Positions 1 through 8,960 of a stretch of 64,000 bases of DNA are shown one piece after another. The translations under genes were made by a program, and so were the position numbers. Source of the stretch: Methanomassiliicoccales archaeon LGM-RCC1 (GTDB taxonomy: Archaea > Thermoplasmatota > Thermoplasmata > Methanomassiliicoccales > Methanomethylophilaceae). The notes below the pieces were generated by a model, which saw only the letters and a list, made by a program, of their open reading frames with translations, was not told the origin of the DNA and did not search any database. Numbering within the stretch: position 1 is the stretch's first letter; each line of letters opens with the position of its first letter. The stretch is from the NCBI GenBank assembly GCA_030168575.1, contig CP115555.1, forward strand, positions 1,116,001-1,180,000, in the 5' to 3' direction.

Positions 1-1
1 G

Positions 2-1660
2 CGCGCAAGGGTCTGCGAATACACGAGGAACGAGCTCAAGCTCTCCACGCCGTCGATGATCGGATCGGATCCAGAGTCACCGGTCTGGATAGAGGCGAAG
101 GGCAACGATAGGGTGCTCCATGTCATGGGCACCGATGTAGTGATGGAGAGCGGACTGAGGACCACCTCCAATTCCGGAAGGGATACCGAGGTCCAGGTGA
201 CAGACGGCATCGCCGTCGTCAGGCTGCCGGTCCAGGAGGATCTGTCCTTCGACGATTCCGTCGAGATCGTGGTAGTCCCTAATGCATATGAGCTTAGGAA
301 GGACCCGAGAAGGATCGTCGACAACATCATCAGGCTCAGAAGGGCCGCCGGTTTCAACCGTCTGCTCTATCTCTCGGGATTGGGAGAGCCCTCAACGGTC
401 GCACTGTTGACCTACATGGGGGTCGACCTCTTCGACGAAGCCCTGCCCAGGGCCGCCGGTATCAGCGGCATCAGGCTAATCCCCGAGGCGGAGATCGCCA
501 CGGGACAGGACGAATCCGACAGCAACATCAGGGCGATGGAGGAGGAGCTGGAGAAGATCAGGATCTTCATCGCTACCGACCGCCTCAGAGAGCTGGCGGA
601 TCAGAGGGCCCCTTCCACACCGACGTCCGTCGCCATGCTCAGGCTGTATGACGATGTCGGTTACGAGTATGCCGAGGAGACATGCTCCTTCGTCGGATGC
701 AGGTTCAGCTGCAACACAACTCAGGCCCTCAGGAGGCCAGACATCAAGAGCTACAAGCATCGTATGGAGAGCTACAGGAAGCCCGAGCACAAGAAGGTCC
801 TCCTGCTGCTCCCATGCTCCGCGAAGAAGCCGTATCACATTTCAAAGACGCACAAGGCGTTCTCATCCGCCATCCACACAGGATTCCACGACACCCTGGT
901 GCAGGAGGTAATCGTCACCTCTCCGCTCGGTGTAGTCCCCAGGGAACTGGATGCATACTATCCTGCCAACTCCTATGACATACCCGTCACCGGGGAATGG
1001 AAGCCCGAGGAGAAGGCTATGATCCGCAAGATGGTCGGCGACATCATCGACCAGGGATGGGACAGCATCATCTGCCATCTCGGCGAGGATTACGAGCTGG
1101 TCGAGGGATTGGCCGAGATGACATGCACGGTCGTCGGAGACAGCACATCCCCAGCATCCCTCCAGAACCTTGACAAGGCACTCAGGGATGCTACAAAGGG
1201 CATGGAGCCGGTCGATAACACGATCGACAGGGACGCCCAGATGATGAACATGCTGAGATTCCAGTTCGGCGACGAGGCGGCCAAGGTCCTCATGGACGGT
1301 AACACCCATGCCCTTGGCAAGTTCCCGTACTTCAAACTCTTCCGCGAGGATGCAGAGCATAAGAAGACGCAGCTCGGAATGTTCACTCCCGAGAGGGGTG
1401 GCATATCCCTGACTATCGAGGGCGCCCAGCTTCTGGCGGATGCCAGATATCCCGTCATCAAGATCATGGACTTCGAGATGAAGGGCAACCTGTTCGCTGT
1501 AGGGGTCATCGAGGCGGATCCGAGGATCCATGTGGGAGACGAGGCGATAGCCGTATGCGACGGAAAGGTCCGTGCGATAGGCGTCGCCGCGATGTGCGGA
1601 CGCGAGATGACCGACCTTAAGAGAGGCATAGCCGTCAAGGTCAGGCACAAGGTCAAGTGA
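2..1660 (+). CDS. arcS: archaeosine synthase alpha subunit (ArcS), 5' truncated by the window edge
   Basis: ArcS converts preQ0 at position 15 of archaeal tRNA towards archaeosine, acting after the transglycosylase. The frame is open from base 2 with coding-like sequence before the first Met (base 56), so the start probably lies upstream of the window. Visible features are the family's PCSAKKPY motif (Cys codon 815-817), a following DUF5591-type region, and a C-terminal PUA RNA-binding domain over about the last 80 residues. The stop is TGA, one base before the next ATG, so the two genes are probably co-transcribed. The partner enzyme tgtA is at about 24-26 kb. Identity rests on motif and PUA architecture and is fairly sure. 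Confidence 0.85.
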   Translation, partial: RARVCEYTRNELKLSTPSMIGSDPESPVWIEAKGNDRVLHVMGTDVVMESGLRTTSNSGRDTEVQVTDGIAVVRLPVQEDLSFDDSVEIVVVPNAYELRKDPRRIVDNIIRLRRAAGFNRLLYLSGLGEPSTVALLTYMGVDLFDEALPRAAGISGIRLIPEAEIATGQDESDSNIRAMEEELEKIRIFIATDRLRELADQRAPSTPTSVAMLRLYDDVGYEYAEETCSFVGCRFSCNTTQALRRPDIKSYKHRMESYRKPEHKKVLLLLPCSAKKPYHISKTHKAFSSAIHTGFHDTLVQEVIVTSPLGVVPRELDAYYPANSYDIPVTGEWKPEEKAMIRKMVGDIIDQGWDSIICHLGEDYELVEGLAEMTCTVVGDSTSPASLQNLDKALRDATKGMEPVDNTIDRDAQMMNMLRFQFGDEAAKVLMDGNTHALGKFPYFKLFREDAEHKKTQLGMFTPERGGISLTIEGAQLLADARYPVIKIMDFEMKGNLFAVGVIEADPRIHVGDEAIAVCDGKVRAIGVAAMCGREMTDLKRGIAVKVRHKVK

Positions 1661-1661
1661 C

Positions 1662-2564
1662 ATGCCCGTAACAGATTATTCCGATCCAGCGAATTGGATT
1701 TACCTGTCCGAAGGGAGGGACAAGGATGTGGACGTGTTCCTCATCTCGCCGACGGTCTACACAGGCGAGGATGACAACATGTCCGTCGATGACACGAAGT
1801 TCGTCCAGAGCATGAAGGATGCCGTCAGGATGCAGCTCGGGCTGTACGAGGGCCGCTGCAGGGTATTCTCGCCCCTGTACCGCCAATCGGCCCTGAAGGT
1901 TTTCACCTCTGACAACGAGACCAGGAGGAGATGCATCACTGTTGCGTACAGCGACATCTCGGCCGCTTTCAGGTACTATCTCGACAATTACAACGATGGC
2001 AGGCCGTTCATACTCGCCGGTTTCTCGCAGGGCGCGCACATGTGCTACAGGATCATAGAGGAGTACCTGAAGGATGACCGTTTACGGAGTCAGTTCGTTG
2101 CAGCCTATGTATTCGGCTGGCCGTACTATGTGGAGTATGAGGGTGCCCGTTATCCGGTCCCGCCGGCCAAGGGCGAGACGGACACAGGCGTGATCATCAC
2201 ATTCGACTGCGAGGCCCCTGAGGTCGAGGAGACGATCTTTCACCCCGTCGGCAGGCGCAGCCACTCCATCAACCCACTCAACTGGAGGACGGATTCCGTA
2301 CCCGCAGACGCTTCCCTGAACAAAGGGGCACGCATCATGCGTTCCAACGGAGAGGTCAAGGCCGAGATCCCAAACTTCTGCGGATGCTACATCGATCCGG
2401 AGCGCGGTGCACTGAAGGTCCCCGGAGTGGACGCGGAGAAGTACAAACCGATCGTCCCGTTCCTGCCTAAGGGCGGATTTCACCTCTACGATTACGAGTT
2501 CTTCTACCACAACCTCAAGGAGAACGTCTCCAAGAGGATCGATTCGTACCTGTCGAAAAGATAA
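1662..2564 (+). CDS. DUF3089-type alpha/beta hydrolase
   Basis: A 300-residue protein with an alpha/beta-hydrolase nucleophile elbow, GFSQG (in 'FILAGFSQGAHM'), after a stretch with the DUF3089 pattern: 'DVFLISPTVY' near the N-terminus, then 'SPLYRQ' and an 'AFRYYL' helix. There is no signal peptide, so it is probably cytoplasmic. The substrate is unknown. It starts one base after the arcS stop, suggesting translational coupling, but no functional link to tRNA modification is evident. The stop is TAA. Confidence 0.75.
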   Translation: MPVTDYSDPANWIYLSEGRDKDVDVFLISPTVYTGEDDNMSVDDTKFVQSMKDAVRMQLGLYEGRCRVFSPLYRQSALKVFTSDNETRRRCITVAYSDISAAFRYYLDNYNDGRPFILAGFSQGAHMCYRIIEEYLKDDRLRSQFVAAYVFGWPYYVEYEGARYPVPPAKGETDTGVIITFDCEAPEVEETIFHPVGRRSHSINPLNWRTDSVPADASLNKGARIMRSNGEVKAEIPNFCGCYIDPERGALKVPGVDAEKYKPIVPFLPKGGFHLYDYEFFYHNLKENVSKRIDSYLSKR

Positions 2565-2585
2565 TCGAACATTCGTCCAAACCCA

Positions 2586-2594
2586 TTATATATG
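2586..2594 (+). promoter_or_regulatory. TATA box for psmB
   Basis: The AT-rich stretch TTATATATG lies in an otherwise GC-rich gap. A start of transcription about 25 bases on would give a leader of roughly 45 bases that ends in GGGAGATT, a Shine-Dalgarno-like sequence, upstream of ATG 2661. Confidence 0.6.
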
Positions 2595-2660
2595 ATTGCG
2601 TTTTATTGAGACTCAGCACAGCACGAGTTGTGTCTTTTCTCATCAACTGGGAGATTAACT

Positions 2661-3293
2661 ATGACTGAGGAGACTCTTAAGACCGGTACAACCACAATCG
2701 GACTGAAACTGAAGGACGGGGTAATCCTGGCAACCGACCAGAGGGCCACCATGGGCAATCTGATCGCGGACAACCACTGCCAGAAGGTGTTCCCCATTGC
2801 AGAGAACCTCGGAATGACCATCGCAGGCGGAGTCGGCGACGCACAGCTGCTCGTCCGTTACCTCCAGAGCGAGGTCTCGATCTACAAGATGAAGAAGGGC
2901 GCACCCATGTCCGTACAGACAGCGGCCACCATGATCGGCAATATCCTCCGTCAGGGATTCTACGTCGCCCCTCTCGTGGGCGGATACGACTCCACAGGCG
3001 GACACATCTTCAGTGTTGACATGGCAGGCGGAGTTCTCGAGGACAACTACACATCATCGGGTTCCGGTTCAGTGTTCGCACTTGGAGCACTGGAGTCCGC
3101 ATACAAGCCCAACATGACGAAGGACGAGGGCATCAACTGTGCTATCACAGCCCTCAACTCCGCCAGGAGGAGGGACAATTACTCCGGAGACGGATTCCTC
3201 GTGTCGTACGTCGGTCCCGACGGATACGAGGAGATCTCCCGCGAGGAGATCATCTCCCGTTGCGAGAAGCTCGGATTCAAGTTCCCGAACTGA
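2661..3293 (+). CDS. psmB: 20S proteasome beta subunit
   Basis: This is the catalytic subunit of the archaeal 20S proteasome, an N-terminal Thr hydrolase. The start at 2661 gives the short propeptide MTEETLKTG followed by TTTIG. Autocleavage after Gly9 would expose Thr10 as the nucleophile. The conserved 'LATDQRATMG' and a downstream Lys ('CQKVF') follow in the usual order. An in-frame upstream ATG at 2628 would add 11 residues unlike the family, and the purine-rich GGGAGATT before 2661 supports the shorter form. No psmA is in the window. Length (210 residues) is normal. Confidence 0.95.
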   Translation: MTEETLKTGTTTIGLKLKDGVILATDQRATMGNLIADNHCQKVFPIAENLGMTIAGGVGDAQLLVRYLQSEVSIYKMKKGAPMSVQTAATMIGNILRQGFYVAPLVGGYDSTGGHIFSVDMAGGVLEDNYTSSGSGSVFALGALESAYKPNMTKDEGINCAITALNSARRRDNYSGDGFLVSYVGPDGYEEISREEIISRCEKLGFKFPN

Positions 3294-3352
3294 ATCCGGA
3301 CATCTCAAACCCCTTCCCTTCTAAACCCTAACTTTTCAAAGCTGGATTTGAA

Positions 3353-5257
3353 ATGAACGTAGACAAGCTATTCGAAACCCTTACCGACGAGGTCAGGAGA
3401 CTTGTGCCCTCGGACATGAAGATCACTTCGATCAACTTCGAGGGACCTGTCGTGGTCGTTTACACGAACGATTACGAGAAGTTCTCCGCAGACGACAGTC
3501 TGGCAAGGACCATCGCGCAGAGCATACACCGCAGGGTGGACATCAGGCCTGACCCCTCCACACTCGAGGATCCCAACAAGGTCGAGGAGAAGATCAGGAG
3601 CATGATCCCGGAGAAGGCGGAGATCTTCGACATAAACTTCGTCGAGGAGACAGGGGAGGCAATCGTTGAAGCGATCAACCCCAGCGAGGTCGTCGGTAAG
3701 GAAGGTCAGCGTCTGACCGAGCTCAGGAAGGAGACGGGATGGAACATCAAGGTCATGAGGGCCCCGCCAATCCCGTCCAAGACCGTCTCGGATGTCAGAG
3801 GATACCTCCGTGCGAACCACGACGAGAGGCAGGACATGCTGAAGTATGTGGCAAGGAGGATCGCCAGGCCCAAGCTCGAGGGAGAGCAGTGGGTCAGGAT
3901 GACCGCCATGGGAGGATTCAGGCAGGTCGGAAGGTCTGCTTCGCTGCTGACCACCAGAGAGTCCAAGATCCTCATCGACTGCGGTCTCGACCCCTCATCG
4001 GACGCGACACCCTATTTCGCGATCCCCGAGGTACAGCCTCTGTCGGATATCGATGCCGTCGTCATCACCCACGCCCACCTGGACCACTGCGGAACACTTC
4101 CAGCACTGTTCAAGTATGGTTACAAGGGGCCTGTTTACTGCACACCGCCCACCAGGGACCTGATGGCGCTTCTGCAGCTGGACAACATCAAACTGGGATT
4201 CGGAGAGGACAAGAAGACTCCCTACGACGCATCCCACGTGAGGCAGGAGATCCTGCACACGATCCCGCTCAAGTACAACGAGACCACCGACATCGCTCCC
4301 GATGTCAGGCTCACCTTCCACAACGCCGGGCACATCCTGGGATCGGCCATCGCCCACTTCCACATCGGAGACGGTCTCCACAACGTGGCGTTCTCCGGAG
4401 ACACCAAGTATGAGAAGACATGGCTGTTCAACCCTGCCAACAACAGATTCCCCAGGCTCGAGACGCTGGTCATAGAGTCGACTTACGGAGGGCACAACGA
4501 CGTGACCCCCACCAGGACAGAGGCGTCCGAGGAGATGGGCAACCTTCTCCAGCAGGCAACCGCCAAGGGCGGAAAGGTCCTGATCCCTGTATTCGCGGTC
4601 GGAAGGTCGCAGGAGGTCATGCTCGTCATCGAGGAGCAGATGCGCCTCGGCAAGATCCCCAAGTGCCCAGTGTACCTGGACGGAATGATCTGGGAAGCAA
4701 CCGCAATCCACACGGCCTACCCTGAATACCTCAACAGCAATCTGAGGACGCAGATCTTCCAGCAGAACGAGAACCCGTTCCTCTCACCCATCTTCAAGAG
4801 GGTCGAGACGGCGGACATGAGGGAGGAGATCTGCCATTCGCCCGATCCGTGCATCGTGCTCGCCACATCTGGTATGATGTCGGGAGGACCCGTCATGGAG
4901 TACTTCCGCGAGTGGGCTGACAACGAGAACAACTGGCTGCTCTTCGTCGGATACCAGTCCGAAGGTTCCATCGGAAGGACAATCCAGAGGGGACGCAGCG
5001 AGATCACCCTCAGCATGAAGGGCAAGCCCATCGATCTGCAGATCAAGATGCAGAGGGTCACCGTGGACGGATTCTCCGGACACTCCGACAGGAAGCAGCT
5101 GATGAGGTACATCTCATCGCTGGAGCCCAAGCCGAACAAGATCATCATCGGTCACGGTGAGGACAAGAAGTGTACTGACTTCGCGTCATCGATCTACAAG
5201 AAGTTCGGAATCGAGACCAAGGCTCCCCAGAACCTCGAGACCATCAGGCTCAGATAA
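3353..5257 (+). CDS. fttA: KH-domain beta-CASP ribonuclease, transcription termination factor FttA (aCPSF1)
   Basis: FttA is the archaeal CPSF73-like ribonuclease that cleaves nascent RNA and releases RNA polymerase. The 634-residue protein has N-terminal KH-type RNA-binding domains (about residues 1-145), a metallo-beta-lactamase domain with the zinc motif THAHLDHC (His240, His242, Asp244, His245), and a beta-CASP region with 'SGMMSGGP' and the late 'DGFSGHSDR' motif, all in the order typical of the family. The length matches aCPSF1. A TATA-like 'TTCTAAACC' lies about 35 bases upstream. The stop is TAA, followed by a GC hairpin. Confidence 0.95.
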   Translation: MNVDKLFETLTDEVRRLVPSDMKITSINFEGPVVVVYTNDYEKFSADDSLARTIAQSIHRRVDIRPDPSTLEDPNKVEEKIRSMIPEKAEIFDINFVEETGEAIVEAINPSEVVGKEGQRLTELRKETGWNIKVMRAPPIPSKTVSDVRGYLRANHDERQDMLKYVARRIARPKLEGEQWVRMTAMGGFRQVGRSASLLTTRESKILIDCGLDPSSDATPYFAIPEVQPLSDIDAVVITHAHLDHCGTLPALFKYGYKGPVYCTPPTRDLMALLQLDNIKLGFGEDKKTPYDASHVRQEILHTIPLKYNETTDIAPDVRLTFHNAGHILGSAIAHFHIGDGLHNVAFSGDTKYEKTWLFNPANNRFPRLETLVIESTYGGHNDVTPTRTEASEEMGNLLQQATAKGGKVLIPVFAVGRSQEVMLVIEEQMRLGKIPKCPVYLDGMIWEATAIHTAYPEYLNSNLRTQIFQQNENPFLSPIFKRVETADMREEICHSPDPCIVLATSGMMSGGPVMEYFREWADNENNWLLFVGYQSEGSIGRTIQRGRSEITLSMKGKPIDLQIKMQRVTVDGFSGHSDRKQLMRYISSLEPKPNKIIIGHGEDKKCTDFASSIYKKFGIETKAPQNLETIRLR

Positions 5258-5266
5258 ACCATTCAA

Positions 5267-5284
5267 GCCCCGGGAGACCGGGGC
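5267..5284 (+). terminator. hairpin between convergent fttA and DUF5714 genes
   Basis: A perfect 7-bp stem, GCCCCGG / CCGGGGC with a GAGA loop, lies 9 bases after the fttA stop and 2 bases before the stop of the opposing gene. It could end transcripts from both sides. The T-rich tail is weak. Confidence 0.5.
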
Positions 5285-5286
5285 AT

Positions 5287-5973
5287 TCATCTTCTATGGA
5301 ACGGGCAGTCGCCGCCCAGGCATTGCGGATTCTTTTCGCTGAAACCGCACACAATCTCGCCGAGCTCCATTTCGATGCCGAGATTTTCTTTGACGAATCT
5401 CACAGCTTCTATCAACGAAAGGAACGAGTCGCGCTTGCAGCATCTCGGGCCTCCGTGGGAACCTATCGACTGCAGAGACCTGGAAGTCATGGTGTTGGAC
5501 AATCCGAACGCCTCCTTCGCCAGAGGAGTGGAGCCGGTAACGACCGATATGAAAATCCCTGAACTTACGGCAGCTCCGCAGGTGCCCCAGTATCCGCAGA
5601 TCCCTCCCGGGACCGCTTTGCCGCGCGACACGATCTCCGTCAGTGCCTTATCGAAATCCACCATTCCTCCTGCGTTGCGGTAGGCAGTAAGAAGCGATGC
5701 GGCGACCAGAACGTGGTGCTCAGGGCCGTGCATGTGACAGAACGGAAGGCGCATAAGTCTGTCCAATATCTCCGATGGATCCTTCGACACCTCTTTCCTG
5801 CACACAGGGACGATTGAATCCAGTCCGGACATATGGCATTCGTTGCAGACATAATGCCCGTCTGCGCATCTCACTCTGTCGGCGAATTTCTTTCCGCATA
5901 CGGCGCATGTCATTTCATAATCCGCATCCAGGTATTCTAGCGCGGAACCGCAGATTATGCATCCCGTATCCAT
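5287..5973 (-). CDS. DUF5714 domain protein with N-terminal zinc-binding Cys pairs
   Basis: A 228-residue protein starting MDTGCIICG at 5973. An upstream extension of the frame runs through a hairpin and is not used. The N-terminus has CxxC pairs (CIIC, CAVC, then CADGHYVCNEC) that look like a treble-clef or zinc-ribbon site. The rest matches the DUF5714 pattern: 'CHMHGPEHH', 'GGICGYWGTCGAA' and 'GPRCCKRDSF'. The many conserved Cys and His suggest a metal or redox role, but the function is not known. The gene lies downstream of rubrerythrin on the same strand. Confidence 0.75.
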   Translation of the reverse strand: MDTGCIICGSALEYLDADYEMTCAVCGKKFADRVRCADGHYVCNECHMSGLDSIVPVCRKEVSKDPSEILDRLMRLPFCHMHGPEHHVLVAASLLTAYRNAGGMVDFDKALTEIVSRGKAVPGGICGYWGTCGAAVSSGIFISVVTGSTPLAKEAFGLSNTMTSRSLQSIGSHGGPRCCKRDSFLSLIEAVRFVKENLGIEMELGEIVCGFSEKNPQCLGGDCPFHRR

Positions 5974-6009
5974 GTCAGGCCTCTTGAAAACAAGTGAAAG
6001 AAGGTTATG

Positions 6010-6031
6010 CCCCGGACCTTCCGGACCGGGG
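6010..6031 (-). terminator. imperfect GC hairpin after rubrerythrin
   Basis: On the minus strand, CCCCGGTCC and GGTCCGGGG form a stem with one mismatch and a short loop, 14 bases after the rubrerythrin stop. A pyrimidine-rich stretch follows on the transcript strand. It probably ends or attenuates the transcript before the DUF5714 gene. Confidence 0.4.
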
Positions 6032-6044
6032 GTTGAGTTTGAAA

Positions 6045-6584
6045 TCACCAGTTTGTTGCTCTTACTTCGAAGAACGACTGGGCGTGCTTACATACTGGAC
6101 AGACGGCAGGGGCCTCCTCTCCGACGTGGATGTAACCGCAGTTCCTGCACTTCCACATGACGACCTTGTCCTTCTTGAAGACGACGCCCTCCTCGATGTT
6201 CTTCAGGAGTGCGAGGTATCTCTCCTCGTGCGTCTTCTCGATTCCGCCGACCATCTCGAAGAGTTTGGCGATCTGGTCGAATCCCTCAGCCTTCGCTGTC
6301 TCGGCGAACTCCTTGTACATCGTGGTGTGCTCGTAGTTCTCTCCCTGGGCGGCGTCCTTCAGGTTCTCAACTGTCTTGGGGACCTTTCCGTCGTGGAGTT
6401 CCTTGAACCAGAGCTTTGCGTGCTCCTTCTCGTTCTCCGCTGTCTCGAGGAAGATGTCTGCGATCTGCTCGTAGCCCTCTTTCTTCGCCTGGGAGGCGTA
6501 GTAGGTGTATTTGTTCCTGGCCTGACTCTCGCCTGCGAAAGCCGCCATAAGATTCTGCTCTGTTTTTGAACCTTTTAGTTCCAT
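6045..6584 (-). CDS. rbr: rubrerythrin
   Basis: A non-haem diiron peroxidase that detoxifies hydrogen peroxide in anaerobes. The 179-residue protein has an N-terminal ferritin-like four-helix domain with the paired ExxH-type ligands ('ENEKEHA', 'EKTHEER') and a C-terminal rubredoxin-like FeS4 site (CRNCGY...CPVCKH). Domain order and length are those of classical rubrerythrin. The upstream region holds an inverted repeat TCGAT-N6-ATCGA (6597-6612) that could be an operator. Confidence 0.95.
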   Translation of the reverse strand: MELKGSKTEQNLMAAFAGESQARNKYTYYASQAKKEGYEQIADIFLETAENEKEHAKLWFKELHDGKVPKTVENLKDAAQGENYEHTTMYKEFAETAKAEGFDQIAKLFEMVGGIEKTHEERYLALLKNIEEGVVFKKDKVVMWKCRNCGYIHVGEEAPAVCPVCKHAQSFFEVRATNW

Positions 6585-6596
6585 GATGTAACCTCG

Positions 6597-6612
6597 TCGA
6601 TACTATCATCGA
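6597..6612 (-). promoter_or_regulatory. inverted repeat upstream of rubrerythrin
   Basis: TCGAT and ATCGA arms separated by six bases lie 13-28 bases upstream of the rbr start codon, where a repressor of an oxidative-stress gene would be expected. The sequence alone does not prove function. Confidence 0.35.
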
Positions 6613-6686
6613 TTCCATAGAAAAAGCTATTCTCGGACAACTGACGCTGAAGTATGCTTAAAAATCAATTCAGGGATACAGAAAGC

Positions 6687-7163
6687 ATGCGCGGGCCGTG
6701 TATCGCATCCTTCTTCACCCTTCTGGGGACGATAAGCATCACCGAGGACGGAGAGGGCATGATCACGGGAGTTTTCCTGCCGTGCGATAACCTGCCGCCG
6801 ATGGACCAATCCGAGACGCCCGCACTGTCATCGGCCGCGAAGCAGATCAACGAGTATCTCGCAGGGAAGAGGACTGAGTTCGATCTGGACCTGCGTTACG
6901 ACGGTTCCGATTTCAGGTCCAGGGTGATGGAGGAGCTCAACAGGATACCCTACGGGGAGGTCCGCACCTACAAGCAGGTCGCTGAAGCCATCGGATACCC
7001 AACATCAGTGCGCGCAGTCGGCATGGCATGCGCAGAGAACCCGTTGCCGATCCTGGTGCCGTGCCATCGCGTGGTCCCTTCTGGCGGAGGCTATGGCAAC
7101 TATGCCGGAGGCACGTCGATGAAGAAGAAGCTCCTCAATCTGGAGGGCGTGTTCCTTGATTGA
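6687..7163 (+). CDS. ogt: methylated-DNA--protein-cysteine methyltransferase
   Basis: A suicide enzyme that removes O6-alkyl groups from guanine. The active-site motif PCHRV is present ('LVPCHRVVPSGG'), preceded by the DNA-binding wing 'RIPYGEVRTYKQVAEAIG'. I chose ATG 6687 rather than ATG 6654 because the likely TATA element (CTTAAAAAT, about 6657-6665) overlaps the upstream ATG and places transcription start at about 6687, giving a leaderless mRNA. Length is 158 residues. It overlaps alkD by 8 bases, so the two repair genes form an operon. Confidence 0.9.
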   Translation: MRGPCIASFFTLLGTISITEDGEGMITGVFLPCDNLPPMDQSETPALSSAAKQINEYLAGKRTEFDLDLRYDGSDFRSRVMEELNRIPYGEVRTYKQVAEAIGYPTSVRAVGMACAENPLPILVPCHRVVPSGGGYGNYAGGTSMKKKLLNLEGVFLD

Positions 7164-7833
7164 TTACCGTTCATTGCTGAAGGAGTCCGCCGAGAAGGAG
7201 TACGCCAGATTCAATTCCAAACTGATCCCGGGGAAGGAAGGCATAATCGGAGTGAGGGTTCCGACGCTGAAGAAGATTGCCAAGCAGATCACCAAGGATG
7301 ACTGGGAAGCGTTCCTCGAAGAGACTCCGACCTGTTACGAGGAGGAGGTCCTGAAGGGGCTGGTGATCGCCACCGCACCCATGGATGCCGAGCGCAGGAT
7401 AGGCTATACGGAAGGTTTCCTGGGCTATATCGATAATTGGGCCACCTGCGATTCGTTCTGTCAGGCCTGGAAGTTCCGCAAGAGCGAGTCGGATAGAGTG
7501 TACGATTACTTCTCATCCCTCATCGATTCGGGCCAGGAGTTCAGGATGAGAGTATCCCTTGTTTTGCGTATGTCGCACTTCATAGACGAGGAACATGTAG
7601 GTGACATCATGGATGATATCGTGAGATACGACCATGACGGCTACTACTACAAGATGGGCGCAGCCTGGGCCGCATCCGTCTGCTATGTCAAGTTCCCGGA
7701 AACCACATTGGACAGGATGCGCAACAGCGACATGGACAAATGGACGTACAACAAGGCCATTCAGAAGATCTGCGAATCCTACCGTGTGAGCGATGAGGAC
7801 AAGCAGTTCCTTCGCTCGATCCGTAAAAAATGA
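7156..7833 (+). CDS. DNA alkylation repair protein, AlkD-like HEAT-repeat glycosylase
   Basis: AlkD-family proteins excise N3- and N7-alkylated purines using a HEAT-like helical repeat fold. The 225-residue protein has the family's pattern: 'GVRVPTLKKIAK', 'EEEVLKGLVIA', 'IDNWATCDSFC', 'MGAAWAASVCYVKFPE' and 'WTYNKAIQKICESYR'. The start is TTG within the end of ogt, 8 bases before its stop, implying translational coupling. The substrate range cannot be read from sequence. Confidence 0.85.
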   Translation: MIDYRSLLKESAEKEYARFNSKLIPGKEGIIGVRVPTLKKIAKQITKDDWEAFLEETPTCYEEEVLKGLVIATAPMDAERRIGYTEGFLGYIDNWATCDSFCQAWKFRKSESDRVYDYFSSLIDSGQEFRMRVSLVLRMSHFIDEEHVGDIMDDIVRYDHDGYYYKMGAAWAASVCYVKFPETTLDRMRNSDMDKWTYNKAIQKICESYRVSDEDKQFLRSIRKK

Positions 7834-7858
7834 CGACTATTTCGACCGTGCCACCCAT

Positions 7859-7868
7859 ATTATTAAAA
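7859..7868 (+). promoter_or_regulatory. TATA box for the anchored transglutaminase-like gene
   Basis: TATTAAAAAT lies about 30 bases upstream of ATG 7892. This spacing predicts a leaderless or near-leaderless transcript and favours ATG 7892 over the upstream ATG 7880. Confidence 0.55.
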
Positions 7869-7891
7869 ATAAGGGACTTATGCGAGAGAGT

Positions 7892-8941
7892 ATGCAGCCC
7901 CGTCTAGGCGTTATATTGGCGTTATTCGTTCTAGCGTCAGTTATATTCATCCCAGCCTTGGATGCCGAGGTGGATGACACGGAGCTGTTCACATACAAGT
8001 CGCAACTGGACGTCAACGGAAGGCTCGTCTATAACGAGGTCGCGAACGCTACCACGATAGACGGGGAGAGCAAGACGTTCACCGTTACGTTCAATATCGA
8101 CAGGCTATTCGACGACACGGCATCCGCCAAGGCATACGCGAACTCCACAGTCCAGGATGCACTGGCAGCGGAATATCTGACGAATCCGATGGTCCCTTAC
8201 CTTTGGGATTATCCGGTGAAGGCAGTGGAAGTCAGCTCCGAGATCGCGATCTACGAGGGCAAAGAGAAGAAGTACATCGTCGAATCGGTAACATTCACGC
8301 TGTCCGTCCCTGAGGGGATGACAGCAGAGAAGATGAAGAAGCTGAGCGAAGCCCTCAGCAAAGTCAACGTCACAGGGAACACAGATTCTGAGAAGGTCAT
8401 CTCGATAATGGCCTATCTGAACGGCATGTACTTCCAGAAGGACGAAGAGGGAACCGTCAGCAACATCTACAACGCCGTGGTGGAACTCAAGACCACCTCG
8501 GCAGGGGTATCACAGGCCTTCAACCAGCTCTGCATACTCAACAACATCCCGGCCATAACCGTGGCCGGAGACAACGTGCTCGCAACCAATGAGTCCAAGA
8601 GCTTCTGGAATTACGTGTATCTGGAAGGGGACATAGACGGCGAGACGAAATATTCATGGTACATCGTCGATCCCACATATGCGACGACGACAGGGATAGC
8701 AGGCTACCTCACAGAGGTGGTCTTCGACAACAAAGCCTATTCCATGTCGTCGGCCCACAACAGGGATCTGACGCTTTCCAGCGATAACACGCTGGACGTG
8801 CCCCAGCTTGCCAAGAACAAGTACGTGCAGGTAGGAGGACCGACGTTCTTCGAGAAGTACGGAGAGATGCTCATCATGGCAGCAATCGGGGCAGTAGTGA
8901 TTGTCGGCATGCTTTATGCCGTCAGGACTGGAGTAATCTGA
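7892..8941 (+). CDS. secreted, C-terminally anchored transglutaminase-like protein, catalytic residues apparently lost
   Basis: A 349-residue protein with a signal sequence (hydrophobic residues about 5-20) and a C-terminal membrane segment (about 323-343), so most of it should face outside. The middle resembles a transglutaminase-like (Cys-His-Asp) domain: 'SAGVSQAFNQLCILNNIPA', 'WNYVYL' and 'YSWYIVDPTYAT'. The Asp of the VDPT motif is present, but where the family usually has the nucleophilic Cys there is Ser or Val, and the His position appears to be Phe or Trp. It may bind peptides without catalysis. Assignment of the fold is moderate. Confidence 0.6.
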   Translation: MQPRLGVILALFVLASVIFIPALDAEVDDTELFTYKSQLDVNGRLVYNEVANATTIDGESKTFTVTFNIDRLFDDTASAKAYANSTVQDALAAEYLTNPMVPYLWDYPVKAVEVSSEIAIYEGKEKKYIVESVTFTLSVPEGMTAEKMKKLSEALSKVNVTGNTDSEKVISIMAYLNGMYFQKDEEGTVSNIYNAVVELKTTSAGVSQAFNQLCILNNIPAITVAGDNVLATNESKSFWNYVYLEGDIDGETKYSWYIVDPTYATTTGIAGYLTEVVFDNKAYSMSSAHNRDLTLSSDNTLDVPQLAKNKYVQVGGPTFFEKYGEMLIMAAIGAVVIVGMLYAVRTGVI

Positions 8942-8960
8942 TAGGAGAAACGGGGTTAAT

